DNA of 46,267 nt from Alphaproteobacteria bacterium (GTDB lineage Bacteria; Pseudomonadota; Alphaproteobacteria; Bin95): contig JAJEAZ010000113.1 of assembly GCA_022824105.1 (NCBI GenBank), positions 1-46,267 of the forward strand, written 5' to 3'. Both the position numbers and the translations under genes were made by a program. Shown piece by piece: positions 28,841 to 37,438 of this stretch (positions are counted from its first letter, which is position 1; each line of letters opens with the position of its first letter). The notes below the pieces were generated by a model. The model was not told the origin of the DNA. It saw only the letters and a list, made by a program, of their open reading frames with translations, and did no database searches.

Positions 28841-29785
28841 CTACGCCTTCCGGCCGGCCAGGGCGACGCCGAAGATCGCCAGGACGACCAGCGCCGCGCC
28901 GAGCCACTGGGTCGTCCCGAAAGCCTCGCCGAACAGGGCCACCGCCATGACGATGGTGAAGATCGGCTCCAGGTTCATCACCAGCGCCGTGCGCGCTTCG
29001 CGCAGGAAGTTGAGCGCGGCGTAGAACATGACGAAGGCGGCGCAGATGAAAACGATCGTCCCGGCGAGCGCCGCCCAGCCGGCTGCGGCGTCCGGCCACC
29101 GGAACCCGCCGGAGGCGACGAGGCTGCCGCTGTAGAAGACGGCCGAGCCGAGCACCATCCAGAAGGCGACGGCGACGGGCGACATGCCGTGGCGCATCAG
29201 TTTGGCGCTGACCAGGATGTTGCCGGAGATCGCCAGCGCCGACACCAGGGCGAGCGTAACGCCCATCGGATGCAGCTCGCCCCCGGTATCGAGGGCGAGG
29301 TAGAGGCCCGCGAAGGCGACGACGAGGCCGACCGCCATGACCGGGCGCAGCGGCTCGATCCGCAGGGCGGCGGCCAGCAGGCCGACGATGAAGGGGAACA
29401 GGTAGAAGACGAGGATCGACAGGCTGACCGACATCCGGTCGAAGGCCGACAGCAGCGACCAGCCGTTCACCGAAAACAGGACCGCGCCGAACGCGAGCCA
29501 GCCCGCCATGCCGCGGGGAACCGCCGGCCACGTCCGCCGGGCGGCGAACCAGAGGCAGAGCAGCGGCACGAGAATCCAGGAGCGGCCGACCAGCACCGTA
29601 TCGACGGAGACGCCGTGCCGGTAGCTCTCCTTGGCCAGATTGTTGTTGGCGCTGAAAAAGACCGTCGCGACCAGGATCAGCAGAAAGCCGACCGCCGCCC
29701 GGTCGCCCATCAGGCGCGCGACCGGCGAGCGATGCGGCGGGGAGTCGGGCGGGGGGGCGGAGGTCGGGTCGGCGGGCGGTGTCAT
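28841..29785 (-). CDS. EamA-family (DMT superfamily) transporter
   Basis: A 314-residue inner-membrane protein with about ten hydrophobic segments in two EamA repeats. The first begins at AAVGFLLILVATVFFSANN; the second begins near GVTLALVSALAISGNILV and ends with QWLGAALVVLAIFGVALAG. The conserved family glutamate/proline pattern LEPIFTIVMAVALFGE is present. ATG 29785 has AGGAGG seven bases upstream. Members export small metabolites or drugs; the substrate is unknown. It is transcribed alone, divergent from the MORN-repeat gene. Confidence 0.88.
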   Translation of the reverse strand: MTPPADPTSAPPPDSPPHRSPVARLMGDRAAVGFLLILVATVFFSANNNLAKESYRHGVSVDTVLVGRSWILVPLLCLWFAARRTWPAVPRGMAGWLAFGAVLFSVNGWSLLSAFDRMSVSLSILVFYLFPFIVGLLAAALRIEPLRPVMAVGLVVAFAGLYLALDTGGELHPMGVTLALVSALAISGNILVSAKLMRHGMSPVAVAFWMVLGSAVFYSGSLVASGGFRWPDAAAGWAALAGTIVFICAAFVMFYAALNFLREARTALVMNLEPIFTIVMAVALFGEAFGTTQWLGAALVVLAIFGVALAGRKA

Positions 29786-29904
29786 GGGCCGCCTCCTATC
29801 CCAAGGCGGCGGGGTGCGGGCAAGATTTTTCCTTGGCCGATGGAATTGCCCCGGCGGCTCTGTTAAGCTTTTTTCGCCTCCGGTACGCCGAAAGGATTGC
29901 TGCG

Positions 29905-31618
29905 ATGAAATGGGCCGTCGTTCCCTGCGCGATTCTTGCCGTCCTGCTTTTCGACAACGGCGCGCACGCCGATTCATGCGAACTGAAACTCGAGAACGGC
30001 TCGGTCGGCGTGTGGCATGGGCAGTGCCGGGACGGCATGCCCTACGGCAAGGGCGAATTGACCTACAACGGCAAGACGTACAGGGGCGCCGTCGAGGACG
30101 GACAGAGCGACTGGGTACGGTTCAGACTGGAAGACGAGGGGCCCGGAGACGCCCGGCAGTTCGGCGGCCAGCGCCGGGTCGGCAGCGAATCGAAAGGGCC
30201 AGCGACCGGTCAGGACTCCCAGGGCAGATTGGACGGCAGCGCTGTTGCTGGCGGAAATCGGGGCAAGTCCGCCGAAGATGTCGAAGCCGGGCCGCCTCCT
30301 GCGTCTGCCGACGCGCGCAAGACGTATGGATTCAGAGAGTATGACGCGGTCGACGGCGAGAGCCGGGACCGGGGCGAGCCCGCCGAAGACGAGGATGCCA
30401 AGGCGCCGCCGGCGTCGACCGCGGCCCGCAGCCCGCAGCCCTGAACCGCCGGCGCCCGACAGTGCGGTTCCCGACAGTGCGCTTAAGGAGGCGCCGGCCC
30501 ATGCCGGACCCGCCGCGGCGCTGTGCAAGCTGGAAGTGGCCGGGAAGTTCTACGACTGGTCGGGGCCGTGCACCGGCGACGGCAAGGCCGATGGCGAGGG
30601 CAAGGCGACCGGGCCGGACGGCTCGACCTATACGGGTTCGGCAGAGAACGGAAAGCGCCACGGCTACGGGACCGTCACCGCGCCGGGTGGCTACTGGTTC
30701 CAGGGCAGGTTCCGCAATGGCCTCGCGCACGGCGAAGCAACGTTCCGCGACCCCGACGGCAACTATTTCAGGGCCCGGTTCGAGAACGGCGAAGAGGTCG
30801 GCAAAAGAGTGCCCGTTGCATATGCGTCCCTGGACAAGGGCGAGCCGGACAATACAGACAACACCGGCGGCGAGGCGGCAGAATCCAAGCAGTGGAATGA
30901 CTCGACCGGCAGCGTTGAAGGCGAAGGCAGGGACCCGGGTGCCGCGACGGACGGTTCCGGCCCGGCGCCCGCCGGCGAGGGCAGCGTTACGGGCGATCCG
31001 GCCTATGTCGCGGCACTGGAGAAGCTCGAAGGTCGCCGCAAGGCGGGCCCGGCGGCGCCGGACGACGGATATGTCGCTGCAATCGGCCGACTGGAGAGGC
31101 GCGAAGCCGAACGGCGCATGGCGGCGCAGCGTGCGATCGAACGGGAGGCGGCGCAGCTCCGCGCCAGAATCGCCAGGGAACAGTCGCGGAAACGCGCCGC
31201 GCGAAGCGCGGCGGAACGGCAGCGGCGCCGGGAGGCGCTGGACCGGAAAGCGGAACGCGCCGCCGCGCGTTTGAATCGGGATATGGAGGCTGAGAGGGCG
31301 CGGCGGTCGCGCGCGGAAGGGCAACGCCGGTCGAAGGCGCTTCTGGACCGCAATCTGAAAATGGCCGGGCTTCAGCGGCGGCTGAACAGAGAGATATCGA
31401 ACTGCAATTCCCGGGCGCAGAACTATATGAACCGTGAATTGGCCGCTTGCAGATCCATGCACGTCACCTGCCGGGGTGCCTCCTGCGCTCAAAACGCCAG
31501 GATCAGGTGCGCCAATCAGGCGCGCAATAGCGGCCCGATAATGCGTCGCCAATGCGAGGCCTGGGCGCGCTCGGCCTATCGGCGTTCGATCGCAGCCTTG
31601 CTGGCGCAAAAATATTGA
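29905..31618 (+). pseudogene. Secreted MORN-repeat protein, frameshifted by a 7-bp duplication
   Basis: The first half (29905-30444, 179 residues) has a signal peptide (MKWAVVPCAILAVLLF, cut after HADS-like sequence) and one MORN-like unit (GVWHGQCRDGMPYGKGELTY). The second half continues in another frame to 31618 with more MORN-like repeats (KRHGYGTVTAPGGYWFQGRF, AHGEATFRDPDGNYF), an Arg/Ala-rich coiled coil and a Cys-containing tail. The frame break is at CCCGCAG repeated twice in tandem (30425-30438). Removing one copy joins the frames into a single 568-residue protein (reading TAARSPEPPAPDS). It is either a recent loss, a phase-variable switch or an assembly error. The function is unknown; it is likely an envelope protein. 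Confidence 0.8.
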
Positions 31619-31691
31619 GGCTTGAACGAAGACCGTGGGGCAATGTCGCCCCGGTCGGTCAACGGGAATTCTGTCGGTGAAAGGTCAGGCA

Positions 31692-33620
31692 ATGCAGGTC
31701 CGCTCTCGTCGTTTGGCGTTGTGTTTGTTTACGGCAGCTTGTCTGTATGCGGGCGGCGCGCAGGCGGACTACGAGGCGGGCCGGGCTGCGTGGGATGCCG
31801 GGCGGCACACTGAGGCCGTGGCGCAATGGCGGGCGGCGGCGCGGGCGAAGGATGTCCGGGCGATGCTGGCGCTGGGACGGGCCTTCGCGAAGGGGCTGGG
31901 CGTGCCGCAGGATTATGTCGAGGCGCACAAGTGGCTCAACCTCGCCGCCGGCCGGGGCAGCGCCGAGGCGGCGGCGGAACGCGACGCGCTCGCGGCGAAA
32001 ATGACCGTGGAGGAACAGGCCGAGGCGCGCAAGCTGGCAAGGGCCTGGCGGATCGCTGCGCCGCCGCCGAAACCGAAGCTGCAACCGGAGCCCACAGCCC
32101 CGGCCCGCAAGGCGCAGAAGCCGAAGGCGCCGGCTCCGGCCGCCCCGCCGCCGAAGCGTGCGCTGCGCGAGGCCCAAGGATTGCTGGCGCAACTTGGCTA
32201 CAAGCCGGGCCCGGCGGACGGCGTCTGGCGGCCGGAGTCTGCGAAGGCTTACCGGGCGTTTCTCGGCAAGGCCGGCATGAGACCGGGCGACGTGCTGACC
32301 CCGGCGGGCCTGCGCGCCCTGCGCCGGGCGGCGAAAGACATGGCAGCCGTGGCGCGCTCCGCCGGCGATCGGCTGCACCGGGCCGCGCAGGCCGGCGATA
32401 TCGACGGGCTGAAGGCGGCGCTCAAGTCCGGCGCGGATGCCAACGCCCGCGACCGGCGCGGCTGGACGGCGCTGATGCACGCGGCGAACAAGGGCCAGAG
32501 CCTGATGGTCGCGCCGCTGCTGGCGGCGAAGGCGGACCCGGACGTGCGCGCCGCGGACGGCGCGACCGCCCTGTTCATGGCGGCGGCGCACGGGCATACG
32601 GAAATCGTTTCCCTGCTTATGAAGGGCGGCGCCGATATTTCGATCCGGGGGTCGAAGGGCCGGACGGCGGTCGGGATCGCCCGGCTCAGATACGGCAACG
32701 CGGCGACCGCGCGGAAGAAGGGCGCCGATCTTGCCCTCCTCGCTCTGCTGGCCGGGAAGACATGGGCCGAAGCGTCGTCGTCGCCGGAGGCGATGGAAGC
32801 CGTGCTGGCGCTGACGGCGCGGGAACGCCGCCTGATTCAGACGGGTCTGGCGTCGGCAGGCTTCAAACCCGGTCCGGCGGACGGCGTGTTCGGACCGGCG
32901 ACCCGCGCGGCGATCCGGGCGTGGCAGAAACAAAAGGATCGAACGGCGAACGGCTGGCTGACGCCGGCGGGAGTAAAGATACTGGCCGCGGCGGGCGACA
33001 AAAAGAGACGGGCCGAGGCACACCGCGCCGAAGTCGAACGGCGGAAAATCGAACGGGAGCGCAACGCCCGGAAGAAAGAGCTGGCGAAACTGGCTGGCTT
33101 CATAAGAAAAAGCCTCATCGATTGTGGGACGTTCAAATATGCTACAGTTGTCGACCGTAAATTGTACCAGACGAAATATCAAAAGGTAACGGTTTCAGGC
33201 GGCACCCTTAAATTCTCAAGATCCTTTTCCTCACGATTCCCCGGTCGCGTCGGCGGTATAAGGTATATTACAATGTATACCGGTCAGCATTCGGGAGGAA
33301 TTAATATCGATAAAGTCAATCATGTAATTTTTGGAACAGCCAAGTCACAGCGCCTCATAAAACATTTTGGCGGCGGTATTTTTGAAAGTTGGTATGTCTA
33401 TTTTTCTGGAAACAAGGGAGCAGTTTACCAAAAAGAACAGGAACGTTTCGCAACTAAGACACTAACCGGCAAGCGAGCAGGAATTACGGATACACTTAGA
33501 AATGACAGTACAGGAAGCACGGATTCTGCGCGGTTATATTTGTGCAATAGATCGATCGCTTCAGAAATTCACAGCCGAGTAGAGAACTTTTTGAAGAAAA
33601 GAACCAAAAAACGGAAGTGA
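31692..33620 (+). CDS. Secreted protein with Sel1, peptidoglycan-binding and ankyrin repeats
   Basis: A 642-residue protein with a signal peptide ending at GGAQA-DY (residue ~24). Domains in order: a Sel1/TPR-like unit (~25-105, YEAGRAAWDAGRHTEAV and GVPQDYVEAHKWLNLAA), a Pro/Lys-rich linker, a peptidoglycan-binding-like domain (~160-215, LLAQLGYKPGPADGVW), three ankyrin repeats (~230-335, RGWTALMHAANKGQS), a second peptidoglycan-binding domain (~375-435, GFKPGPADGVFGPATRAAI), a charged coiled coil and a C-terminal domain of ~150 residues that I do not recognise. ATG 31692 has GAAAGG upstream. The last ~500 bases are much more AT-rich than the rest. It is likely a periplasmic scaffold at the cell wall. 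Confidence 0.85.
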   Translation: MQVRSRRLALCLFTAACLYAGGAQADYEAGRAAWDAGRHTEAVAQWRAAARAKDVRAMLALGRAFAKGLGVPQDYVEAHKWLNLAAGRGSAEAAAERDALAAKMTVEEQAEARKLARAWRIAAPPPKPKLQPEPTAPARKAQKPKAPAPAAPPPKRALREAQGLLAQLGYKPGPADGVWRPESAKAYRAFLGKAGMRPGDVLTPAGLRALRRAAKDMAAVARSAGDRLHRAAQAGDIDGLKAALKSGADANARDRRGWTALMHAANKGQSLMVAPLLAAKADPDVRAADGATALFMAAAHGHTEIVSLLMKGGADISIRGSKGRTAVGIARLRYGNAATARKKGADLALLALLAGKTWAEASSSPEAMEAVLALTARERRLIQTGLASAGFKPGPADGVFGPATRAAIRAWQKQKDRTANGWLTPAGVKILAAAGDKKRRAEAHRAEVERRKIERERNARKKELAKLAGFIRKSLIDCGTFKYATVVDRKLYQTKYQKVTVSGGTLKFSRSFSSRFPGRVGGIRYITMYTGQHSGGINIDKVNHVIFGTAKSQRLIKHFGGGIFESWYVYFSGNKGAVYQKEQERFATKTLTGKRAGITDTLRNDSTGSTDSARLYLCNRSIASEIHSRVENFLKKRTKKRK

Positions 33621-33689
33621 TCTGCTGCTCGCCGCGGCTCGGATATCCATGAATTGAAATTCAAGAATAATGGTAAAAATCGCCCATAA

Positions 33690-33764
33690 TCCAAGACAAT
33701 ATCGGCAATCGAATTCGATCCGGCGGGCGCCCGCCGGATCGAGATCGTCGATTGCCACAGGTGA
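33690..33764 (+). pseudogene. higB toxin remnant (C-terminus only)
   Basis: In the frame ending at TGA 33762-33764 the sequence reads IEFDPAGARRIEIVDCHR, matching the conserved end of HigB/RelE-type toxins (VEIVDYHR). An in-frame TAA at 33687 and unrelated sequence precede it, so the catalytic part is missing. Its stop overlaps the higA start (TGATG), the normal higBA arrangement. Confidence 0.6.
33715..33742. repeat. 28-base perfect palindrome upstream of higA
   Basis: The half-site TCGATCCGGCGGGC (33715-33728) is followed immediately by its exact reverse complement (33729-33742), with no loop. It lies within the higB remnant, 21 bases before the higA start. It could be an operator for HigA, a cruciform-prone intergenic repeat, or the scar of a rearrangement. 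Confidence 0.8.
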
Positions 33765-34060
33765 TGAACGCAATACTCCCGCTTTCCCATCCCGGCAAAC
33801 TGCTGAGGCGCGAACTCAAAGCCAAGGGGTTGAGCGCAAACCGGTTGGCCTGCGCGCTCGGTGTTTCGCCGGGCCGCGTGACGGACATTCTGAGCGGCCG
33901 CCGTTCGATCGCCGCCGACACGGCGGTTCGACTCGGCCTCTATTTCGGCAACGACGCCTCGTTCTGGTCGGGTCTGCAGAGCCAGTGCGATATCGCGCGG
34001 GTCGAACGGGATCACGGCGCCGGGATCGCCGTCCAAGTGCGCCCGGCGGATGCCGCCTGA
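33764..34060 (+). CDS. higA: HigA-family antitoxin
   Basis: A 98-residue XRE-type antitoxin: HPGKLLRRELKAKGLSANRL, ACALGVSPGRVTDILSGRRS, then ADTAVRLGLYFGNDASFWSGLQ, the complete HigA signature. ATG 33764 overlaps the stop of the higB remnant; TTG 33752 is an upstream alternative. Without an intact toxin it is an orphan antitoxin. It may persist as a regulator or neutralise a related toxin elsewhere. Confidence 0.88.
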   Translation: MNAILPLSHPGKLLRRELKAKGLSANRLACALGVSPGRVTDILSGRRSIAADTAVRLGLYFGNDASFWSGLQSQCDIARVERDHGAGIAVQVRPADAA

Positions 34061-34153
34061 ATCGCTTTGCCTGTAGCGCCGGAGCCCGCGCCCGCGCCTT
34101 GGGCGTCGGACCCGGCCCTTGCTCCGCACCGGCGCGCTTCCTATGATCCGGCC

Positions 34154-34504
34154 ATGACCGAAGCCATCGCCTTCGACACCCACCGCTTCGTCAAGCGCCT
34201 GACGGAGAGCGGCTTTACCGAGAAGCAGGCCGAGACCCTGGCCGAAGAGCATGTCGCTCTGCTCAACGCCAATCTCGCGACGAAGACCGATATCGCGCGG
34301 CTCGAAGCCGCGGTCGAAACCCAGCGGCAGGAGACCGCGGCCGATATCGAGGCCCTGCGGCAGGAGACCAAGACCGATATCGAAACCCAGCGGCAGGAGA
34401 CCGCGGCCGACATCGCGCGGCTCGAAGCGCGTCTGCTGAAATGGATGTTCGGCGCGATGATCGCCCAGGGCGGGCTGATTGTCGCCCTGGTCAAGCTGCT
34501 TTAG
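34154..34504 (+). CDS. DUF1640-type coiled-coil membrane protein
   Basis: A 116-residue protein: an N-terminal FDTHRFVKRLTESGFTEKQA segment (DUF1640/CCDC90-like), a long coiled coil, and one C-terminal transmembrane helix (WMFGAMIAQGGLIVALVKLL). The coiled coil contains a 22-residue repeat (ETQRQETAADIEALRQETKT and again ETQRQETAADI), encoded by a 30-base direct repeat at 34315-34344 and 34381-34410. Homologues occur in many Alphaproteobacteria and in mitochondria; the biochemical role is not established. ATG 34154 follows a purine-poor leader, so the start is moderately certain. Confidence 0.78.
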   Translation: MTEAIAFDTHRFVKRLTESGFTEKQAETLAEEHVALLNANLATKTDIARLEAAVETQRQETAADIEALRQETKTDIETQRQETAADIARLEARLLKWMFGAMIAQGGLIVALVKLL

Positions 34505-34638
34505 CGCGTCTCCCGCGGGATGGTGCGCCCGGCGGACGCCGCCTGAACCGCCGCGCCGCTGGACGGCGGGCCGGCGCGTTGGCATATAGACCGTCGCACG
34601 CATCACCGCCTTTGCCGCGACAGGAGCGCTATCCCGCC

Positions 34639-35001
34639 TTGGGCACGCATATCGGCACCCGCATCTATACCGCCCTGAACGGCCGGCAGGTCGGCGAGGA
34701 CGATCAGGGCAACCGCTACTATGTGGAACGGCACCCGCCGGAGGGCCGCCGGCGCAAGCGCTGGGTGATCTACAAGGGCGAGCGCGAAGCCTCGCGCGTG
34801 CCGCCGGAATGGCACGGCTGGTTGCACTACACCGTCGACGAGACGCCGGACGAGGCGCCGGTCGAGCGCAAGCCCTGGCAGGCCGAACACCGGCCCAACC
34901 TGACCGGCACGCCCGAGGCCTGGCACCCGCCGGGCAGCGAATACGAGGGCGGCCGGCGCGACGCCGCGACCGGGGACTACGAACCGTGGCGGCCGTCGTA
35001 G
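34639..35001 (+). CDS. NDUFA12-like complex I accessory subunit
   Basis: A ~120-residue protein of the NDUFA12 / B17.2 family: IGTRIYTALNGRQVGEDDQG, NRYYVERHPP, RRKRWVIYKGEREASRVPPE, WHGWLHYTVDE, and HRPNLTGTPEAW. This is an accessory subunit of NADH:ubiquinone oxidoreductase in Alphaproteobacteria and mitochondria. No ATG fits; TTG 34639 is the best start, with AGGAG 12 bases upstream. In related genomes it neighbours MlaD-type, DUF2155 and aat genes, as here. Confidence 0.88.
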   Translation: MGTHIGTRIYTALNGRQVGEDDQGNRYYVERHPPEGRRRKRWVIYKGEREASRVPPEWHGWLHYTVDETPDEAPVERKPWQAEHRPNLTGTPEAWHPPGSEYEGGRRDAATGDYEPWRPS

Positions 35002-35119
35002 GGCCGGGCGCGGAGACGGTCGCGTAGCGGTCGCACCGCAAGCGCGCCGTGCAATCGCCGCAATTCCACTTACATAGAGCCTTACACAGAGACCGCCCGG
35101 TTCGACACAGGCCGCGCCC

Positions 35120-35587
35120 ATGAGGGAAAACCGCACCGTTCTTGCGCTGACCGGCGCGCTCGCCATCGGGCTGATCCTGATCGGCATGGTTTTCGGGCTT
35201 GCGGCCGGCGAGGGGGAAGGCCGCGGCTACCTGCTCCATGCGACCTACGACCAGGCCGACGGGCTGGCGGTCGGCGCGCCGGTCTATCTCGCCGGCGTCA
35301 AGGTCGGGTCGGTCGAGCGCATGAGCCTGGACCCGCAGCGCTTCAAGGCGCGCGTCGCGCTCAGGATCGACGATAGCGTGGGCGTGCCGGAGGAGAGCGC
35401 GGCCATGATCGTCAGCGACGGCGTGCTCGGCGGCAAATCCGTCAAGATCGAGCCGGGCTCCGGCGAGGACATGATGGCGCGGGGCAGCGAGTTCGAACTG
35501 GTGCAGGACGCCGTGATCGTCGAGAGCCTGCTCGAGCGGATCGTCGAGGCCGCCGCCGCTGCACGCCGGACCGGCGCCGGCAGATAG
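35120..35587 (+). CDS. mlaD: MlaD-type MCE-domain protein (first copy)
   Basis: A 155-residue protein with an N-terminal transmembrane anchor (VLALTGALAIGLILIGMVFG, residues ~7-26) and one MCE/MlaD domain: YLLHATYDQADGLAVGAPVY, LAGVKVGSVERM, VPEESAAMIVSDGVLGGKSV. MlaD binds phospholipids in the periplasm as part of the Mla pathway that keeps outer-membrane lipid asymmetry. The ABC partners MlaE, MlaF and MlaC are not in the window. A second MCE protein follows after 13 bases. Confidence 0.88.
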   Translation: MRENRTVLALTGALAIGLILIGMVFGLAAGEGEGRGYLLHATYDQADGLAVGAPVYLAGVKVGSVERMSLDPQRFKARVALRIDDSVGVPEESAAMIVSDGVLGGKSVKIEPGSGEDMMARGSEFELVQDAVIVESLLERIVEAAAAARRTGAGR

Positions 35588-35600
35588 GGGAGGCGCTGCC

Positions 35601-36095
35601 GTGGGACAGAGGCTGATCGAAACGGCGATGGGCGCGGTGGTTCTCGCCGTCGCCGCCCTGTTCCTGGTCTTTGCCTGGAACACCGCCGATCTGCGCCCGG
35701 TCGAAGGCTATACGCTCAAGGCCGGCTTCGCCTCGGTCGGCGGGCTCGCGCCGGGCAGCGACGTGCGGATCGGCGGGGTCAGGGTCGGCTCGGTGACCGG
35801 CCAGCGCATCGACCCGGAAAGCTATCGCGCCGAAATCGATTTCACGGTGCGCGCCGGCCTTTCCCTGCCGGTCGATACCGAGGCGTCGGTGACCAGCGAC
35901 GGGCTGCTCGGCGGCAAATATCTGCGGCTCGTCCCCGGCACGTCGAAGCGGCGCCTGGCGGCGGGCGACACGATCGGCAAAACGCGCGACGCGCTGGCGC
36001 TGGAAGAATTGCTGGCGCGCGCGATATTCCTGCTTGCCGAACCGCCGCGCGGCGCGGACGCCGGCAGCGGGACCGAAAAGAAGGACGCACAATGA
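35601..36095 (+). CDS. MlaD-type MCE-domain protein (second copy)
   Basis: A 164-residue protein with a membrane anchor (AVVLAVAALFLVFAW, ~11-25) and an MCE domain (YTLKAGFASVGGLAPGSDVR, IGGVRVGSVTGQ, TSDGLLGGKYLRLVPG). The start is GTG 35601, with GGGGAGG eight bases upstream. It is clearly paralogous to the preceding gene but diverged in sequence, so it arose by an old tandem duplication or serves as a hetero-partner in the MCE ring. Its stop overlaps the start of the methyltransferase gene (ATGA). Confidence 0.86.
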   Translation: MGQRLIETAMGAVVLAVAALFLVFAWNTADLRPVEGYTLKAGFASVGGLAPGSDVRIGGVRVGSVTGQRIDPESYRAEIDFTVRAGLSLPVDTEASVTSDGLLGGKYLRLVPGTSKRRLAAGDTIGKTRDALALEELLARAIFLLAEPPRGADAGSGTEKKDAQ

Positions 36096-36889
36096 CCGAG
36101 GCGCACCGCGCGATGGACTCCGGCTCGCGGCCCGGCGAACAGGGCTGGGACCCCGACCGCTACGCCCGGCAGGCCCGCTTCGTGGCCGATCTCGGCATGC
36201 CCGTCGTCGAACTGCTGGCGCCGCGGAAGGGCGAGAAGATCCTCGACCTGGGCTGCGGCGACGGCGCGCTCACGCTCAAGCTCCGGGACATGGGCTGCGA
36301 CGTGACCGGCGTCGACGCCAGCGCGCCGCAGATCGAGGCCGCCCGGGCGCTCGGCCTCGATGCCCGGGTCATGGACGGGCAGCATCTCGACCTGCCGGCG
36401 GACGCCTTCGATGCGGTGTTTTCCAACGCGGCGCTGCACTGGATGGACGAGGATCCGGACGCCGTGATCCGGGGCGTCTGGCAGGCGCTGAAGCCCGGCG
36501 GCCGGTTCGTCGCCGAAATGGGCGGCGGCGACAATGTCGGGCGCATCCGCCGGGCGGTCGAGGCCGCCTTCCGCCGGCGCAGCCTGGACCCCGACCGGTA
36601 TAATCCGTGGTATTTCCCGGAGCCCGACGAATACCGGGTACGGCTCGAAAATGCCGGCTTCGATGTGCGCGATATCCGGCTGATCGACCGGATGACCCGG
36701 TTGCCCGGCGAACTGGGCGGCTGGCTCGACACCTTCGCGGAAAGCTGGCTGGCGGCGCTGGAGCCGGCCGAGGCCGAGGCGGTCAAGGCCGAAGTGGCGC
36801 GCGAGGTGGCGCCGGCGCTGCGCGACGCGGACGGCGTCTGGACCGCGGACTATGTCCGGTTGCGCTTCGCCGCCGACAAGCCGCTGTAA
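36092..36889 (+). CDS. Class I SAM-dependent methyltransferase
   Basis: A 265-residue cytoplasmic methyltransferase. Motif I is ILDLGCGDGALTLKL (residues ~50-64), followed by VTGVDASAPQIEAAR (acidic loop), the post-II FDAVFSNAALHWMDE and LKPGGRFVAEMGG. This is the trans-aconitate methyltransferase / UbiE-like type; the C-terminal part is specific. ATG 36092 overlaps the second MlaD-like gene by four bases, so it is translationally coupled. The substrate is unknown. Confidence 0.88.
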   Translation: MTEAHRAMDSGSRPGEQGWDPDRYARQARFVADLGMPVVELLAPRKGEKILDLGCGDGALTLKLRDMGCDVTGVDASAPQIEAARALGLDARVMDGQHLDLPADAFDAVFSNAALHWMDEDPDAVIRGVWQALKPGGRFVAEMGGGDNVGRIRRAVEAAFRRRSLDPDRYNPWYFPEPDEYRVRLENAGFDVRDIRLIDRMTRLPGELGGWLDTFAESWLAALEPAEAEAVKAEVAREVAPALRDADGVWTADYVRLRFAADKPL

Positions 36890-36934
36890 TTGCGGACAGA
36901 TCGTGAAACCGAGGCTGCCGGCCGCCTGTTCGAA

Positions 36935-37438
36935 ATGAATGTTTTGCAACTCTTGGGGGCAGGTGCTCTCCGCCCGATTCTGGCGGTTTCGCTGGCGCTC
37001 GCGCTGGTACTCGCCCTGGCACTCGCCCTGGCACTCGCCCTGGGGTCCGATCCTGCCGGCGCCCAGCAGACCCGGCAGGACCCCGCGACCGCCCAGCCGA
37101 AGCAGACGGAAGGCGGCGCTCCGGAGGCGCCGTTCGATCCCGATCTCCAGAATGTCGTTTTGCAGGGCCTCGACAAGGAAACCGCGCGCATCCTCACCTT
37201 CGGCGGCAAGGTCGGCGAGACCGTCCGGTTCCGGACGCTGGACATCGTTATCCGCCGGTGCCAGCGGACGCCGCCGGACCAGCCGCCGGAGCGGGCCGCC
37301 TTTCTGCAAATTTACGATATCGACGCGGAAACCGGGAAGTGGGTGATGGTGTTCAGCGGCTGGATGTTCAAATCCAGGCCGGCGCTCTCCGCGATGGATC
37401 ACCCGATCTACGATGTCTGGGTGAAGGATTGCACATAG
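36935..37438 (+). CDS. DUF2155-domain secreted protein
   Basis: A 167-residue protein with a signal peptide containing an unusual Leu-Ala run ([20 protein letters not shown]), followed by a Pro/Gln linker and a DUF2155 domain ([36 protein letters not shown]-like strands, [26 protein letters not shown]). ATG 36935 is the start that places the signal peptide at the N-terminus. It is periplasmic in Alphaproteobacteria and of unknown function. The Leu-Ala run is encoded by four 12-base tandem units (36992-37039). The 3' end overlaps the convergent aat gene by 31 bases. Confidence 0.86.
   Translation: MNVLQLLGAGALRPILAVSLALALVLALALALALALGSDPAGAQQTRQDPATAQPKQTEGGAPEAPFDPDLQNVVLQGLDKETARILTFGGKVGETVRFRTLDIVIRRCQRTPPDQPPERAAFLQIYDIDAETGKWVMVFSGWMFKSRPALSAMDHPIYDVWVKDCT

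Noticed and set aside
33569-35683. 704-codon minus-strand frame
   Set aside because: Antisense to higA, the DUF1640 protein, NDUFA12-like and mlaD genes, all of which have clear signatures.
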